Source: an uncultured Clostridium sp. (GTDB lineage: Bacteria; Bacillota_A; Clostridia; TANB77; CAG-508). From it: 35,547 nt of DNA. The stretch lies in the NCBI GenBank assembly GCA_948466265.1, contig CAOJZU010000015.1, positions 1 to 35,547 of the forward strand, in the 5' to 3' direction. The first letter of the stretch is position 1; each line of letters begins with the position of its first letter. The translations under genes were made by a program, and so were the position numbers. Of this stretch, positions 27,181 through 35,512 are shown piece after piece. A model generated the notes under the pieces. That model made no database searches, was not told where the DNA came from, and saw nothing but the letters and a program-made list of their open reading frames with translations.

Positions 27181-28023
27181 ATGAATATATTAGAAGAAAC
27201 AAAATTTTTAATGAAAAAATATAATATTACTGCGTCAAAAGCATTGGGGCAGAATTTTTTGATAGACGAACAAATTATAGATAATACAATAAGCTCGGCA
27301 AATATTGGAAAGGACGATTTAGTTATTGAAATAGGTCCGGGACTTGGAACTCTTACAAATAAGCTTTTGCAAAATGCAGGAAAGGTTATTTGTATAGAGT
27401 TAGATAAAAAAATGATGGAGATTTTAAAGGAAAGATTTTTCTTATTTGATAATATCGAAATTATAAATGAAGATGTTTTAAAGATAGATCTAAATAAAAT
27501 TATAGATGAAAATAGTTATCAAAATGTAAAAGTTGTTGCAAATCTTCCTTATTATATTACAACTCCAATTATAATGAAATTATTAGAAACAAGAGCTAGA
27601 TTTGATAGTATAACTGTTATGGTACAAAAGGAAGTTGCAGACAGATTATGTGCAAAAACTGGTACAAGGGAAGCAGGTGCTATAACTTATGCGGTAGAAT
27701 ATTATGCAGATGCAAAAAAACTATTCTTAGTTCCAAATACTTCATTTGTACCAATGCCAAATGTAGAGTCAGAAGTTATAATGCTAGAGGTAAGGCAAAA
27801 TAAATTTGAAGATGTAAAAAATGAAGATATGTTATTTAAGATTATAAAATATGCTTTTATGCAAAGAAGAAAAACTCTGACAAATGCACTTCAAGGAATG
27901 GATATATCAAAGGAAATATTAAGAGAGATTTTAGATAAGCTTGGAATAGACGAAAGAGTTAGGGGAGAAGCTTTGAGCTTGGAAGACTTCATAAACATAT
28001 CAAACTTATTGCAATTGATATAA
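27181..28023 (+). CDS. rsmA: 16S rRNA A1518/A1519 dimethyltransferase
   Basis: RsmA (KsgA) dimethylates two adenines in helix 45 late in 30S assembly. The 280 residues are typical. 'SKALGQNFLIDEQIID' lies at about 19-34, SAM motif I 'VIEIGPGLGTLTNKLLQ' near 50-66, 'NEDVLKID' near 100 and the catalytic 'NLPYYITTPI' near 120-129. The ATG follows AGAGGTGTTTT. No in-frame CGG. Its last 33 nt carry the -35 of the next gene's promoter, and this tail is duplicated at 29829. Confidence 0.96.
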   Translation: MNILEETKFLMKKYNITASKALGQNFLIDEQIIDNTISSANIGKDDLVIEIGPGLGTLTNKLLQNAGKVICIELDKKMMEILKERFFLFDNIEIINEDVLKIDLNKIIDENSYQNVKVVANLPYYITTPIIMKLLETRARFDSITVMVQKEVADRLCAKTGTREAGAITYAVEYYADAKKLFLVPNTSFVPMPNVESEVIMLEVRQNKFEDVKNEDMLFKIIKYAFMQRRKTLTNALQGMDISKEILREILDKLGIDERVRGEALSLEDFINISNLLQLI

Positions 28024-28072
28024 AGGTATGATATAATATGTTGGAAAATTAAGCGAAATGCTTATATTTGAA
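27991..28072 (+). repeat. rsmA-tail / promoter repeat, copy A
   Basis: This segment holds the last codons of rsmA, the promoter at 28009-28037 and a leader hairpin TAAGC / GCTTA. It matches 29829-29911: the first 25 nt are identical and the rest is about 80% alike. Copy A is the original because its start encodes the RsmA C-terminus. Confidence 0.85.
28009..28037 (+). promoter_or_regulatory. Promoter of small membrane protein 28127
   Basis: TTGCAA (28009-28014) and TATAAT (28032-28037) with a 17-bp spacer. The -35 box lies inside the end of rsmA. Confidence 0.8.
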
Positions 28073-28126
28073 GTAGTCACCTTTGTTACATATACACGTG
28101 ACAATAAAATAAAAGGAGGAGTTTGT

Positions 28127-28507
28127 ATGAAGGTGCGGGAGACATTAAAGAAGGTAGAAAGATTCTTTATTCTTATTGCTTTAATAATTTCAGTTGTTAA
28201 GGCAGTAGAGAATGAATATCCTAAAGAAACAATTGCAATTTGTTGTGTTGCTCTCATATTTTACATAGTTAAAATAAAATTTGTTGAAAAGGAAGAAAAT
28301 CAACTTCAGACAACAAAAATATTTGAGTTGGTTGAAATCTATTGCGGACTTGGTAGTATACTTGCTATTTTTGTGATAGTGATATTTGCAGGATTAGCAA
28401 TAGAATTTCAATGGGATATTATTTTAAAGGGGTGTTATATTACAGCTTGCATATCTTGTATTCCAATGATAGTTAGAGGAATATTGCGTCTTCTTTACTA
28501 CTTGTAG
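28127..28507 (+). CDS. Small membrane protein with CGG gate at codon 4, paralogue of 29961
   Basis: The 126-residue protein has several hydrophobic segments (about residues 14-27, 37-52, 70-88 and 100-125) and is probably polytopic; no family is recognised. The ATG at 28127 follows AAAAGGAGGAGTTTGT. Its only CGG is codon 4 (MKVRETL). A +1 slip reads C GGG AGA CAT TAA and ends after 6 residues. The protein at 29961 has the same size and layout and a shared 'NEYPKE' / 'GNYPEA' motif after the first membrane segment, so the two are paralogues. Own promoter and terminator. Confidence 0.75.
   Translation: MKVRETLKKVERFFILIALIISVVKAVENEYPKETIAICCVALIFYIVKIKFVEKEENQLQTTKIFELVEIYCGLGSILAIFVIVIFAGLAIEFQWDIILKGCYITACISCIPMIVRGILRLLYYL
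28136..28148 (+). promoter_or_regulatory. CGG gate: +1 stop three codons after GGG
   Basis: CGGGAGACATTAA at codon 4 of gene 28127. In frame it reads Arg-Glu-Thr-Leu; after +1 it reads GGG AGA CAT TAA. Confidence 0.5.
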
Positions 28508-28556
28508 ACTAATTTAAGTCAATATGAATGTTTCTATAAGATTCGTATTAATTATA

Positions 28557-28600
28557 AAATCCGTGCAGTTCTTTGCTAAAAAGAATTACACGGGTTTTTT
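28557..28600 (+). terminator. Terminator of gene 28127
   Basis: The stem AATCCGTG..TTCTT / AAGAA..CACGGGTT is followed by TTTTTT. Confidence 0.85.
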
Positions 28601-28601
28601 G

Positions 28602-28976
28602 ACAAAAAGACTTTGACTTGAAATAATTCATAAATATAGAGAACAAGTTAATATGAAAAATTTGAAATTTTCTATTGGAAAAACATAGTTAATATATAAG
28701 TTTTACGGTTATAATGTCGAGATTTGTCGAAAAAATTTTCTTGACAAGTAAAGACGAGCAATATATAAATTAATTAGTGCATTTTTCATTTGCACTATTC
28801 AAAAAAATTAAAATCAAATTAAAATCAAAGCACCTTTAGGTAAGACATAAAGATATCTTTTGGAAAATCATCCAAAAAAACAAGCGAAAATTTTCAAAAA
28901 TTGAAAAACATTAAGAAATAAGCTAAAAATCGTTGATTAAACTTATTACTTAATGTATAATAAAGGAGGAAACAAT
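28602..28976 (+). promoter_or_regulatory. Upstream region of rpn with promoter and hairpin
   Basis: This 375-nt stretch has no credible gene. It holds TTGACA (28741-28746) and TATAAA (28764-28769) with a 17-bp spacer, then a hairpin TAGTGCA / TGCACTA (about 28775-28797). The rpn start lies about 200 nt downstream, an unusually long leader. Nothing else is recognised. Confidence 0.5.
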
Positions 28977-29819
28977 ATGAAAGAAAAACTAAAAGTAACA
29001 AATGATGTAATTTTCCAAAGAATATTTGGAAAAACAAGTAACGAAAGAATAACAAAAAAATTCTTAGAAAGAATATTAGGAATAGAAATTGAAAGTTTAA
29101 GCTTAGACACAAATAAAAGACTAATAGGAGAAGAAATACAAGACAAAATAGGAAGAATAGATGTAAAAGCAAAACTAAATGATAAAACAAAGGTAATAAT
29201 AGAAATGCAAGTTGCAAACTTAGACTGTATGCCAGAAAGACTATTATATTACTGGGCAAAAACATATACAGGAGATTTAAAACGAGGTGAAAACTATAAA
29301 AGTTTAGATAAAACAATAGCTATACTATTATCAGTATCTAATATAGAACGACTTGAAAACTTAGAAGAAGGACATACAAAATGGAAAATAAGAGAAGAAC
29401 ATCACAAAGAAGTAGTATTAACAGATAAATTAGAGATACATATCATAGAGCTAAATAAGATAAAAAACGAAGAACAAACAAAAAAGATAGACTGGCTAAA
29501 TTTCATAAGGGGGTATGAAATAGATATGAAAAGGGATATGGATAAAGAATTAAGAGAAGCAATAGAAGAGTTAGAAAGGATAACAGCAGATCCAGCAACA
29601 AGAGAGTTATATGAACAAAGAGAAAAACAATTAAGAGATTTCGTATCATTTACAAATGAAAAAATAGAAAAAGGTATTAAGCAAGGTATTAAGCAAGGTA
29701 TTGAACGAAATAAGAAAGAAATTGTATTAAATATGTATAAAGAAAAAATGCATATGGAATTAATATCTAAGATTGTAGATATACCAATAGAAGAAGTAGA
29801 GAAAATTATAAAAGGTTGA
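28977..29819 (+). CDS. Rpn family PD-(D/E)XK nuclease / transposase-like protein
   Basis: Rpn proteins are DNA endonucleases linked to RecA-independent recombination and, more recently, phage defence. The 280 residues begin with the family hallmark 'NDVIFQRIFGK'. The nuclease core is visible as 'GRIDVKAKLNDKTKVIIEMQ' (D...E-x-Q, about 58-77), with 'LDCMPERLLYYWAKTY' after it. The C-terminus has a repeated 'KQGIKQGIE' segment made by a 12-bp DNA repeat near 29673-29705, typical of these fast-evolving tails. The ATG at 28977 follows AAGGAGGAAACA. It lies between the two copies of the rsmA-tail repeat. It ends in TGA, so TGA is a stop here. No CGG. Confidence 0.88.
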   Translation: MKEKLKVTNDVIFQRIFGKTSNERITKKFLERILGIEIESLSLDTNKRLIGEEIQDKIGRIDVKAKLNDKTKVIIEMQVANLDCMPERLLYYWAKTYTGDLKRGENYKSLDKTIAILLSVSNIERLENLEEGHTKWKIREEHHKEVVLTDKLEIHIIELNKIKNEEQTKKIDWLNFIRGYEIDMKRDMDKELREAIEELERITADPATRELYEQREKQLRDFVSFTNEKIEKGIKQGIKQGIERNKKEIVLNMYKEKMHMELISKIVDIPIEEVEKIIKG

Positions 29820-29828
29820 CTGTGGTTA

Positions 29829-29911
29829 ATAAACATATCAAACTTATTGCAATCAACATAATATCGTGATATAATATATTAGAAAATTAAGCTAAAGGCT
29901 TATATTTGAAC
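29829..29911 (+). repeat. rsmA-tail / promoter repeat, copy B
   Basis: A second copy of the segment at 27991-28072 starts 10 nt after the rpn stop. It includes a remnant of the rsmA 3' end that no longer encodes anything, the TTGCAA-17-TATAAT promoter and the TAAGC / GCTTA leader hairpin. Confidence 0.85.
29847..29875 (+). promoter_or_regulatory. Promoter of small membrane protein 29961
   Basis: TTGCAA (29847-29852) and TATAAT (29870-29875) with a 17-bp spacer, duplicated from the promoter at 28009. Confidence 0.8.
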
Positions 29912-29960
29912 TTAAGTTTCTAAGGTTAAATAATTAACATGAAGAAAGGAAGAAAATTGC

Positions 29961-30335
29961 ATGATGAGACGGAAAAGAGTAGTAAAGGTTGTATGCGTAT
30001 TCATAAGAGTGTTGGTTCTTATAGCGCTTGTAGGATCCACTTTAGAACTAAAAAAAGGAAATTATCCTGAAGCGGTATGGCAAAACTGTGGCATATGGTT
30101 AATATGTTATATATACACACTCGTATTTGAAAAGTTGGATGTTCCACTAATACGCTGTATAATAGCAGTATTAAAACTTTTTATTATTGGCATATTGTTA
30201 GGGTTGTTAAGTGCATCAATTGTAGATAAGTTTGCTACGCCCTTGACAATCTGTAACATTATGGCATCCATTGGCTATTCTGCAGAACAATTCTTCAGGC
30301 TTGTATACTGGTTTGAAAAAAGGAAGAACCAGTAA
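29961..30335 (+). CDS. Small membrane protein with CGG gate at codon 4, paralogue of 28127
   Basis: The 124-residue protein is basic at both ends with about four hydrophobic segments (about 10-25, 42-55, 63-86 and 92-105). It follows AGAAAGGAAGAAAATTGC; the second ATG at 29964 is also possible. Its only CGG is codon 4 (MMRRKRV). A +1 slip reads C GGA AAA GAG TAG. Relative to its paralogue at 28127 the surrounding codons have diverged, but the CGG position and the +1 stop position are the same. Function unknown. Confidence 0.75.
   Translation: MMRRKRVVKVVCVFIRVLVLIALVGSTLELKKGNYPEAVWQNCGIWLICYIYTLVFEKLDVPLIRCIIAVLKLFIIGILLGLLSASIVDKFATPLTICNIMASIGYSAEQFFRLVYWFEKRKNQ
29970..29982 (+). promoter_or_regulatory. 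CGG gate: +1 stop three codons after GGA
   Basis: CGGAAAAGAGTAG at codon 4 of gene 29961. In frame it reads Arg-Lys-Arg-Val; after +1 it reads GGA AAA GAG TAG. Confidence 0.5.
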
Positions 30336-30354
30336 TCATTTATGCAAATTGAGT

Positions 30355-30392
30355 AGAGCAGTTATCTTTTGTAAAAGGATAACTGCTCTTTC
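30355..30392. terminator. Bidirectional terminator between gene 29961 and glmS
   Basis: A stem AGAGCAGTTATC / GATAACTGCTCT with A/T-rich extensions lies between convergent genes. Confidence 0.88.
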
Positions 30393-30397
30393 CATAC

Positions 30398-32237
30398 TTA
30401 CTCAACTGTTACTGACTTAGCCAAATTTCTTGGCTTATCTACATCAAGTCCTTTTTCCTTAGACACATAGTATGCTAAAAGTTGAAGCGGAATAATTGAA
30501 AGCACAGGGGAAAGGAAAGGATGCACTTTTGGTATAGTAAATGTATTTGGGAATAACTTTTTATCTATATCTTGATTGGTTATAACCAAAGTTTTAGCTC
30601 CTCTTGTAATTACCTCTTGAAGATTACTGATTGATTTATCGACAAGTCTTCTGTCTGTTATAATACCAACAACAGTCACATCATTTTCAATTAAAGCAAT
30701 TGGACCATGTTTTAATTCTCCAGATTGATAACTGTCAGAATGTATATATGAAATTTCTTTTAATTTCAAAGACGCTTCTTGAGCTGTAGCATAATCTATT
30801 CCACGACCAACAAAGAAAAGGTCAGTTTCTTTGAAAATTTTCTTTGCAAAGTCTTTAATCATATCTGTATTTTCTAAAATCATACTTACTTTTGAAGGAA
30901 GTTCTAATAATTCTGATTTTAAATTATCTATCATTTCATTTTCCGGAAGTTCTAAAACTTCAGCAAAATGAATTGCAAGTAACACAAGTAAAGTGATTTG
31001 AGAAGTATATGCTTTTGTTGAAGCAACTGCAATTTCAGGCCCTGCATGAGTATATAAAGTGAAATCAGCTTCACGAGTTATGGAACTTCCGAATTACATT
31101 TGAAATAGCAATTGTTTTAGAGCCACTTTCCTTTGCCTTTTTTAAAGCTGCAAGAGTATCAGCAGTTTCTCCAGATTGACTTATGCAAATAATCAAAGTA
31201 TGTGAGTCTATAAGAGGCTCTCTATACCTAAATTCAGAAGCTATATCAACTTCAGTTGGAATTCCAAGTAGTCTTTCAAAAATAGCTTTAGTTGCTATCC
31301 CTGCATATGATGCTGTACCACATGCAACAATATATATTCTAGATATATCTGATAAATACTCTTTTGTAAGAGTTATATCATCAAAATCACATTTACCATT
31401 TTTAACAATTCTTGTGCCTATTGTTTCTCTTATTGAATTTGGCTGTTCATATATTTCTTTTAACATGAAGTCAGGGAAATTACCTTTGTCAGAAGATTTT
31501 GCATCCCATTCAATAATTTCAGGAGCTCTATTTATAATATTTAAATCTGCATCATAAAACTTGATTTCATTCTTTGAAAGTTCTACTAAATCTCCATCAT
31601 TTAATATGTATATATTATTTGTATAATCTAAAATTGCAGGAATATCAGAAGCAATATATTTTTCTTCTTCATTTACACCAATAACTAGAGGACTATCTCG
31701 TCTTGCTACAACTATCTTATTTGGTTCAAGTTTTGATATAACAGCAATTGCATAACTACCCTTTAGGTCTTTAATAGTATGGCTTACCGCTTTTATAAAT
31801 CTATCTTTTGTATCATCTTCTTTTTGATAATAATAATTTATTAGGTTTGGAATAATTTCTGTATCAGTTTCAGATAAAAAAGAATATCCAGCATTTGCTA
31901 AAAACTTTTTAAGCTCTAAATGATTTTCTATAATTCCATTATGCACAACTGAAAAATTATTATAAAAATCTAGATGTGGGTGTGCATTAGTAGCCGATGG
32001 TTTACCATGAGTTGCCCATCTTGTATGAGCAATACCAATACTTCCATTTAAAGAATCTATATTATCAGCATTTTGCAAACACTTAACTCTACCTTTACAT
32101 TTTATTTGACAGATGTTGTCATTTTCAAGAGTTGCAATACCCGCTGAATCATATCCTCTATATTCTAGTTTTAAAAGGCCATTTATAAGTATAGGACTTG
32201 CTTTAGATTTGCCAATATATCCTACAATACCACACAT
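30398..32237 (-). CDS. glmS: Glucosamine-6-phosphate synthase, interrupted by one CGG +1 site
   Basis: GlmS makes glucosamine-6-phosphate from fructose-6-phosphate and glutamine for cell wall synthesis. The ATG at 32237 follows AAGGAGGATATAAAT and places the catalytic nucleophile Cys2 (MCGIVGYIG). The glutaminase domain covers about 1-240 ('HTRWATHGKPSATNAHPH'), followed by two SIS domains ('CGTASYAGIATKAIFE', 'SQSGETADTLAALK'). An extra C at 31091 precedes Gly383 in '[27 protein letters not shown]'; skipping it gives 612 residues, the usual length. The preceding codon is ATT. The leader is too short for a glmS ribozyme. Confidence 0.96.
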
Positions 32238-32316
32238 ATTTATATCCTCCTTAAAAGTCATATAAGGTATTATATAATATTATCATAGAAGCAAAAAAGT
32301 AGCAAGTCTATATAAA

Positions 32317-32580
32317 TTAAAAAATTATTAAGTTTATAAGTGTAAGTAAAATTGCGCCTGGAATACCTAAGATACTAACAAATATTATCGTGAAAAAATT
32401 TAATCCTATATGAAAATTAAATAAACTTCCTATTAGATTAATAAATAAAATTATTAAAGCACCTAAAAAGGAATTTAGGAAAAGTTTAAATATAAATTTA
32501 AGTGGCAATATAAAAATTCTACATAGTACAAAGATGATACAAAGTCCAGAGATATATGTTAAAATATTAATAAGTTCCAT
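32317..32580 (-). CDS. bofA: BofA-like pro-SigmaK processing inhibitor
   Basis: BofA holds the SpoIVFB protease inactive in the forespore outer membrane until SigmaK is needed. The 87 residues are nearly all hydrophobic, with the family signature 'NSFLGALIILFINLIG...FNFHIGLNFFTIIFVSILGIPGAILL' (about 34-78). The ATG follows GAGGTGAAAAAAC. It lies 52 nt after yaaL, the conserved order in Firmicutes, and supports a spore-forming host. Confidence 0.88.
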   Translation of the reverse strand: MELINILTYISGLCIIFVLCRIFILPLKFIFKLFLNSFLGALIILFINLIGSLFNFHIGLNFFTIIFVSILGIPGAILLTLINLIIF

Positions 32581-32632
32581 GTTTTTTCACCTCGTCCGTT
32601 TTGTACATACTATGTGAAAAACATGGAATTTA

Positions 32633-32914
32633 TTACATTGCAATATCTGAATTTTTAATTTCAATTTGGTCTAACATACTAACAATAAGACCAGATTTTT
32701 TTGCTTTTTTTAGTAAATAATTATATTTTGATTGAGTTGCTTTTATTTGATATAGATAATAATCTATAAGGTCGCCATCTGCAAACTCATAATTATTATT
32801 TGCAGTTACTAAGTCTTCTCTAGTTTTTATAATACAACTAATAAGGTCTGTATTTTCATTATCGTTATTTTGTGAAATAAAAGATGAATCTTTTACATAT
32901 TTTTCATAAATCAT
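32633..32914 (-). CDS. yaaL: YaaL-like (DUF2508) protein
   Basis: This 93-residue helical protein resembles DUF2508/YaaL: 'DLISCIIKTREDLVTANNNYEFADGDLIDYYLYQIKATQSKYNYLLKKAKKSG'. The function is unknown. Its position directly before bofA is conserved in Firmicutes and is the main support for the call. The ATG follows AAAGGAGAAATGTATAC. Confidence 0.75.
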   Translation of the reverse strand: MIYEKYVKDSSFISQNNDNENTDLISCIIKTREDLVTANNNYEFADGDLIDYYLYQIKATQSKYNYLLKKAKKSGLIVSMLDQIEIKNSDIAM

Positions 32915-33296
32915 GTATACATTTCTCCTTTGGGAATAAAATAGATTCCTTTCTAAAAATTAGTAATAGTGTATGCAAAATATAATAAAAATATACAGAG
33001 ATATCTGAAAATAAGAAGACATTTATTTATCCAGTTTTTATAGTTATACAAAGAGTACCTCCAATTAGAATATTAAGTAATGAATTGCAAAAAATAAAAT
33101 GGATATTGTATAGTATTTTTGCCAAAATTTAAAAGAAAAATTTTTTGGAAGAGTATTTAATAAAAATTGCAGATTTTACAAAATTTGTTGTATTTTAAAA
33201 TTGTTTATTATAAAATTATAAAAATAAAGCAAAAGATTTAAATGAAGGGAAATAGATTGCAATAACTGGCAAATCTAAAAAGGGGAATCATTGACA
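32915..33296. other. Divergent intergenic region yaaL / GNAT operon
   Basis: This is an A/T-rich 382-nt stretch with no credible gene. It must contain the minus-strand yaaL-bofA promoter and the plus-strand GNAT operon promoter, but I find no convincing -35/-10 pair with consensus spacing. A sporulation-type sigma factor may be used for yaaL-bofA. Confidence 0.4.
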
Positions 33297-33791
33297 ATGA
33301 ATATAATTTATAAAAAAATAGAAGAAAAGGATAAAGAAAAAATTGAACGATTAAAACAAGAAGTAATAAATGGGATAGAAAGAAAAGAGTTTTATATGGA
33401 AGACCCAGAAGAGGATAAATCAAAAATGTTTGAAGATACAATTTTTTATGGTTCATATGATGATAATAATCTAGTAGGAATTGCACAGTTATATATAGAT
33501 CAAGAATATTTAGAAGAAATGAAAAAGGTATTTAATTTGGAAAAATATAATGTGTGTGAACTGGGGACAGCTTTGGTAAAAAAAGAATATAGAAATCAAG
33601 GAATTATGCAAAAGCTAATAAAAATGCAAATAGATATTGCAAAAGAGTTAAATTTTGAATATATAATAGCGACAATACACCCTGAAAATTTACCAAGTAA
33701 TATAGCCTTTGAAAAAAATGGATTTAATGTAGAAGGACAGGCTATATTTAGAGAAAATTATTTAAGAAACTTATGTGTTCTGAAAATATAA
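33297..33791 (+). CDS. GNAT family N-acetyltransferase
   Basis: The 164-residue protein has the GNAT core: beta strands around 'NNLVGIAQLYID' (about 58-69), motif A 'ELGTALVKKEYRNQGIMQKLIKMQID' (about 87-112; R-N-Q-G-I-M is the acetyl-CoA loop) and 'NLPSNIAFEKNGFNVEG' (about 133-149), a motif-B pattern. The substrate is unknown. The ATG at 33297 is preferred over TTG 33291 because AAGGGGAA lies about 10 nt before it. First gene of an operon with the methyltransferase and nucleosidase. Confidence 0.82.
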   Translation: MNIIYKKIEEKDKEKIERLKQEVINGIERKEFYMEDPEEDKSKMFEDTIFYGSYDDNNLVGIAQLYIDQEYLEEMKKVFNLEKYNVCELGTALVKKEYRNQGIMQKLIKMQIDIAKELNFEYIIATIHPENLPSNIAFEKNGFNVEGQAIFRENYLRNLCVLKI

Positions 33792-33806
33792 TTTAGGAGA
33801 AAAGAT

Positions 33807-34700
33807 ATGAAAAAAGAAATTCCCAAATTTCTGGAAGAAATTTTAATTAAGGATTATGGAGAAAGATTAAAAAACGATATAATTGATGGATATAATAAAG
33901 ACAAAAAAGTAACATTTAGAGTAAATACATTAAAATCAAATAAAGAAAAAATAAAAATAAAATTAAGAGAAGAAAATATTGTATTTAAGGAAGTAAATTG
34001 GTATGATGATGCATTTATTGTAGAGAATGTAAAAGAAGAGGAAATACGAAATTTAGATATATATGAAAAAGGTGAGATATACATGCAAAGTTTATCTTCA
34101 ATGATACCCCCCTTAATATTAAACCCAAAGAAAAATGAGAATATATTAGATATGGCAGCGGCACCAGGTGGAAAGACAACTGAAATTGCGGCACTTTCAA
34201 ATAATGAAGCAATGATTACAGCATGTGAGAAAAATAAAATAAGATTAGAAAGACTAAAATTTAATATAGAAAAGCAAGGAGCAAGAGTAAATGTATTGAT
34301 GGAAGATTCAAGAAAACTAGATAATTTTTTCTCATTTGATAAGATACTATTAGATAGTCCTTGTAGTGGAAGCGGAACAGAAAATGTATATAATAAGAAG
34401 TTTACAAAAGAATTAATCGAAAGGTCTATAAAAACTCAAGTAGAATTATTAAAAAAAGGAATTGATATATTAAAACCAGAAGGAGAAATAATATATTCAA
34501 CATGTTCATTATTAAAAACAGAAAACGAAGAAGTAATAAAACAAGTATTAAAGACAGAAAAGGTAGAAATTGTAAGAATAGATCAAAACTTTTTAAAAGA
34601 AGTACCAAAACTTCCAAGTAGAATAGAAGGAATGATTTGTATAGCACCAAATGAATTATATGAAGGATTTTTTATTGCAAAAATGAGAAGGAGAAAATAA
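33807..34700 (+). CDS. RsmB/NOP family rRNA cytosine-C5 methyltransferase
   Basis: Members methylate C5 of cytosines in rRNA. The 297-residue protein has SAM motif I 'ILDMAAAPGGKTTEIAAL' (about 112-129) and both family cysteines in 'LLDSPCSGSGT' (catalytic motif IV, about 178-188) and 'YSTCSLLKTENE' (motif VI, about 228-239). The N-terminal part 'VTFRVNTLKSN' is the usual RNA-binding start. Short for RsmB, so it may be RsmF-like or lack an N-terminal NusB-like domain. It starts 15 nt after the GNAT gene and ends 3 nt before the nucleosidase, so one operon. Confidence 0.88.
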   Translation: MKKEIPKFLEEILIKDYGERLKNDIIDGYNKDKKVTFRVNTLKSNKEKIKIKLREENIVFKEVNWYDDAFIVENVKEEEIRNLDIYEKGEIYMQSLSSMIPPLILNPKKNENILDMAAAPGGKTTEIAALSNNEAMITACEKNKIRLERLKFNIEKQGARVNVLMEDSRKLDNFFSFDKILLDSPCSGSGTENVYNKKFTKELIERSIKTQVELLKKGIDILKPEGEIIYSTCSLLKTENEEVIKQVLKTEKVEIVRIDQNFLKEVPKLPSRIEGMICIAPNELYEGFFIAKMRRRK

Positions 34701-34703
34701 AAA

Positions 34704-35406
34704 ATGGAAAACACAATATTAGTTATTGCAGCAATGGAAGATATAGAACTTGACTATTTAAAAACAAAATTAAAAAATACAAAAGAAGTAGAATATAAAA
34801 GTTTTAAATTTTTTCAAGGCGAAATACTTGAAAAGAATATTGTACTTTGCGTATCAAATATAGGATTGATAAATGCAGCAATAGCATGCACAATAGGTAT
34901 AGAAAAATATAATCCAAGTATAATTATAAATGAAGGAGTTGCACGGTGGATATACAAAAGACATACATAAAGGAGATATTGTAATTGGAATAGAAGTAAT
35001 CAACATAACATCTGTAGAACCTAAAGGAGAGGGAAAAAATATAGAAGATTATGAAATTAAAACATTTTTGCATAATGAGAAAAACAAATTAATCTATAGA
35101 AAAGCAGATGAAAAATTAATTGATTTTATAAATGGAAAATTTAAAAATAATCTACATTTTGGAATAATTGGAAGTGGAGATATATTTAGCAAGAATCCAG
35201 AATTGATAAAAGTCTTGCACGAAAAATATGGGGCAATTTGTGAAGATATGGAATGTGCTTCTATATACAGAGTAGCTGAGATTTTTAACATTCCAGTAAT
35301 CAGTATAAAAGGAATTTCAAATAATGAGGTTTTAGGAGAAAAGTATGATTATACTGTAAGTCATAAGCTTCAAGAGTTTGTAGAAAATGTAATAAAAATA
35401 ATTTGA
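34704..35406 (+). CDS. mtn: MTA/SAH nucleosidase family protein, interrupted by one CGG +1 site
   Basis: The enzyme removes adenine from S-adenosylhomocysteine and methylthioadenosine, clearing the by-product of methyltransferases such as its neighbour. An extra C at 34944 precedes Gly81 in 'IINEGVAGGYTKDIHKGDIVI', the conserved nucleoside-phosphorylase loop. Skipping it gives 233 residues, the usual length. 'IVLCVSNIGLINAAIACTIGI' and the ribose-binding 'CEDMECASIYRVAEIFNIPVISIKGISNN' are present. Met-Glu is conserved, but the usual MEGAA is MECAS. The preceding codon is GCA. Third gene of the operon. Confidence 0.88.
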
Positions 35407-35429
35407 GTATTGAAGTTTCCGAAATACAC

Positions 35430-35458
35430 TTGACAAAGATAAAAAATAAATGTAAGAT
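35430..35458 (+). promoter_or_regulatory. Promoter at the window end
   Basis: TTGACA (35430-35435) and TAAGAT (35453-35458) are 17 bp apart, downstream of mtn. Confidence 0.55.
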
Positions 35459-35512
35459 AAAAATGCAATAAGAAAAATAGCAAAAAAGGAAGAAGAAAAG
35501 GAAACCAAAAAA

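Noticed and set aside
29673..29705. 12-bp tandem repeat in the rpn gene as a phase-variation switch.
   Set aside because: The unit is a multiple of three and encodes the KQGIKQGI repeats common to Rpn C-termini, so copy changes would not shift the frame.
32238..32316. glmS ribozyme upstream of glmS.
   Set aside because: Only about 79 nt separate glmS from bofA, too short for the ribozyme, and its conserved core is not visible.
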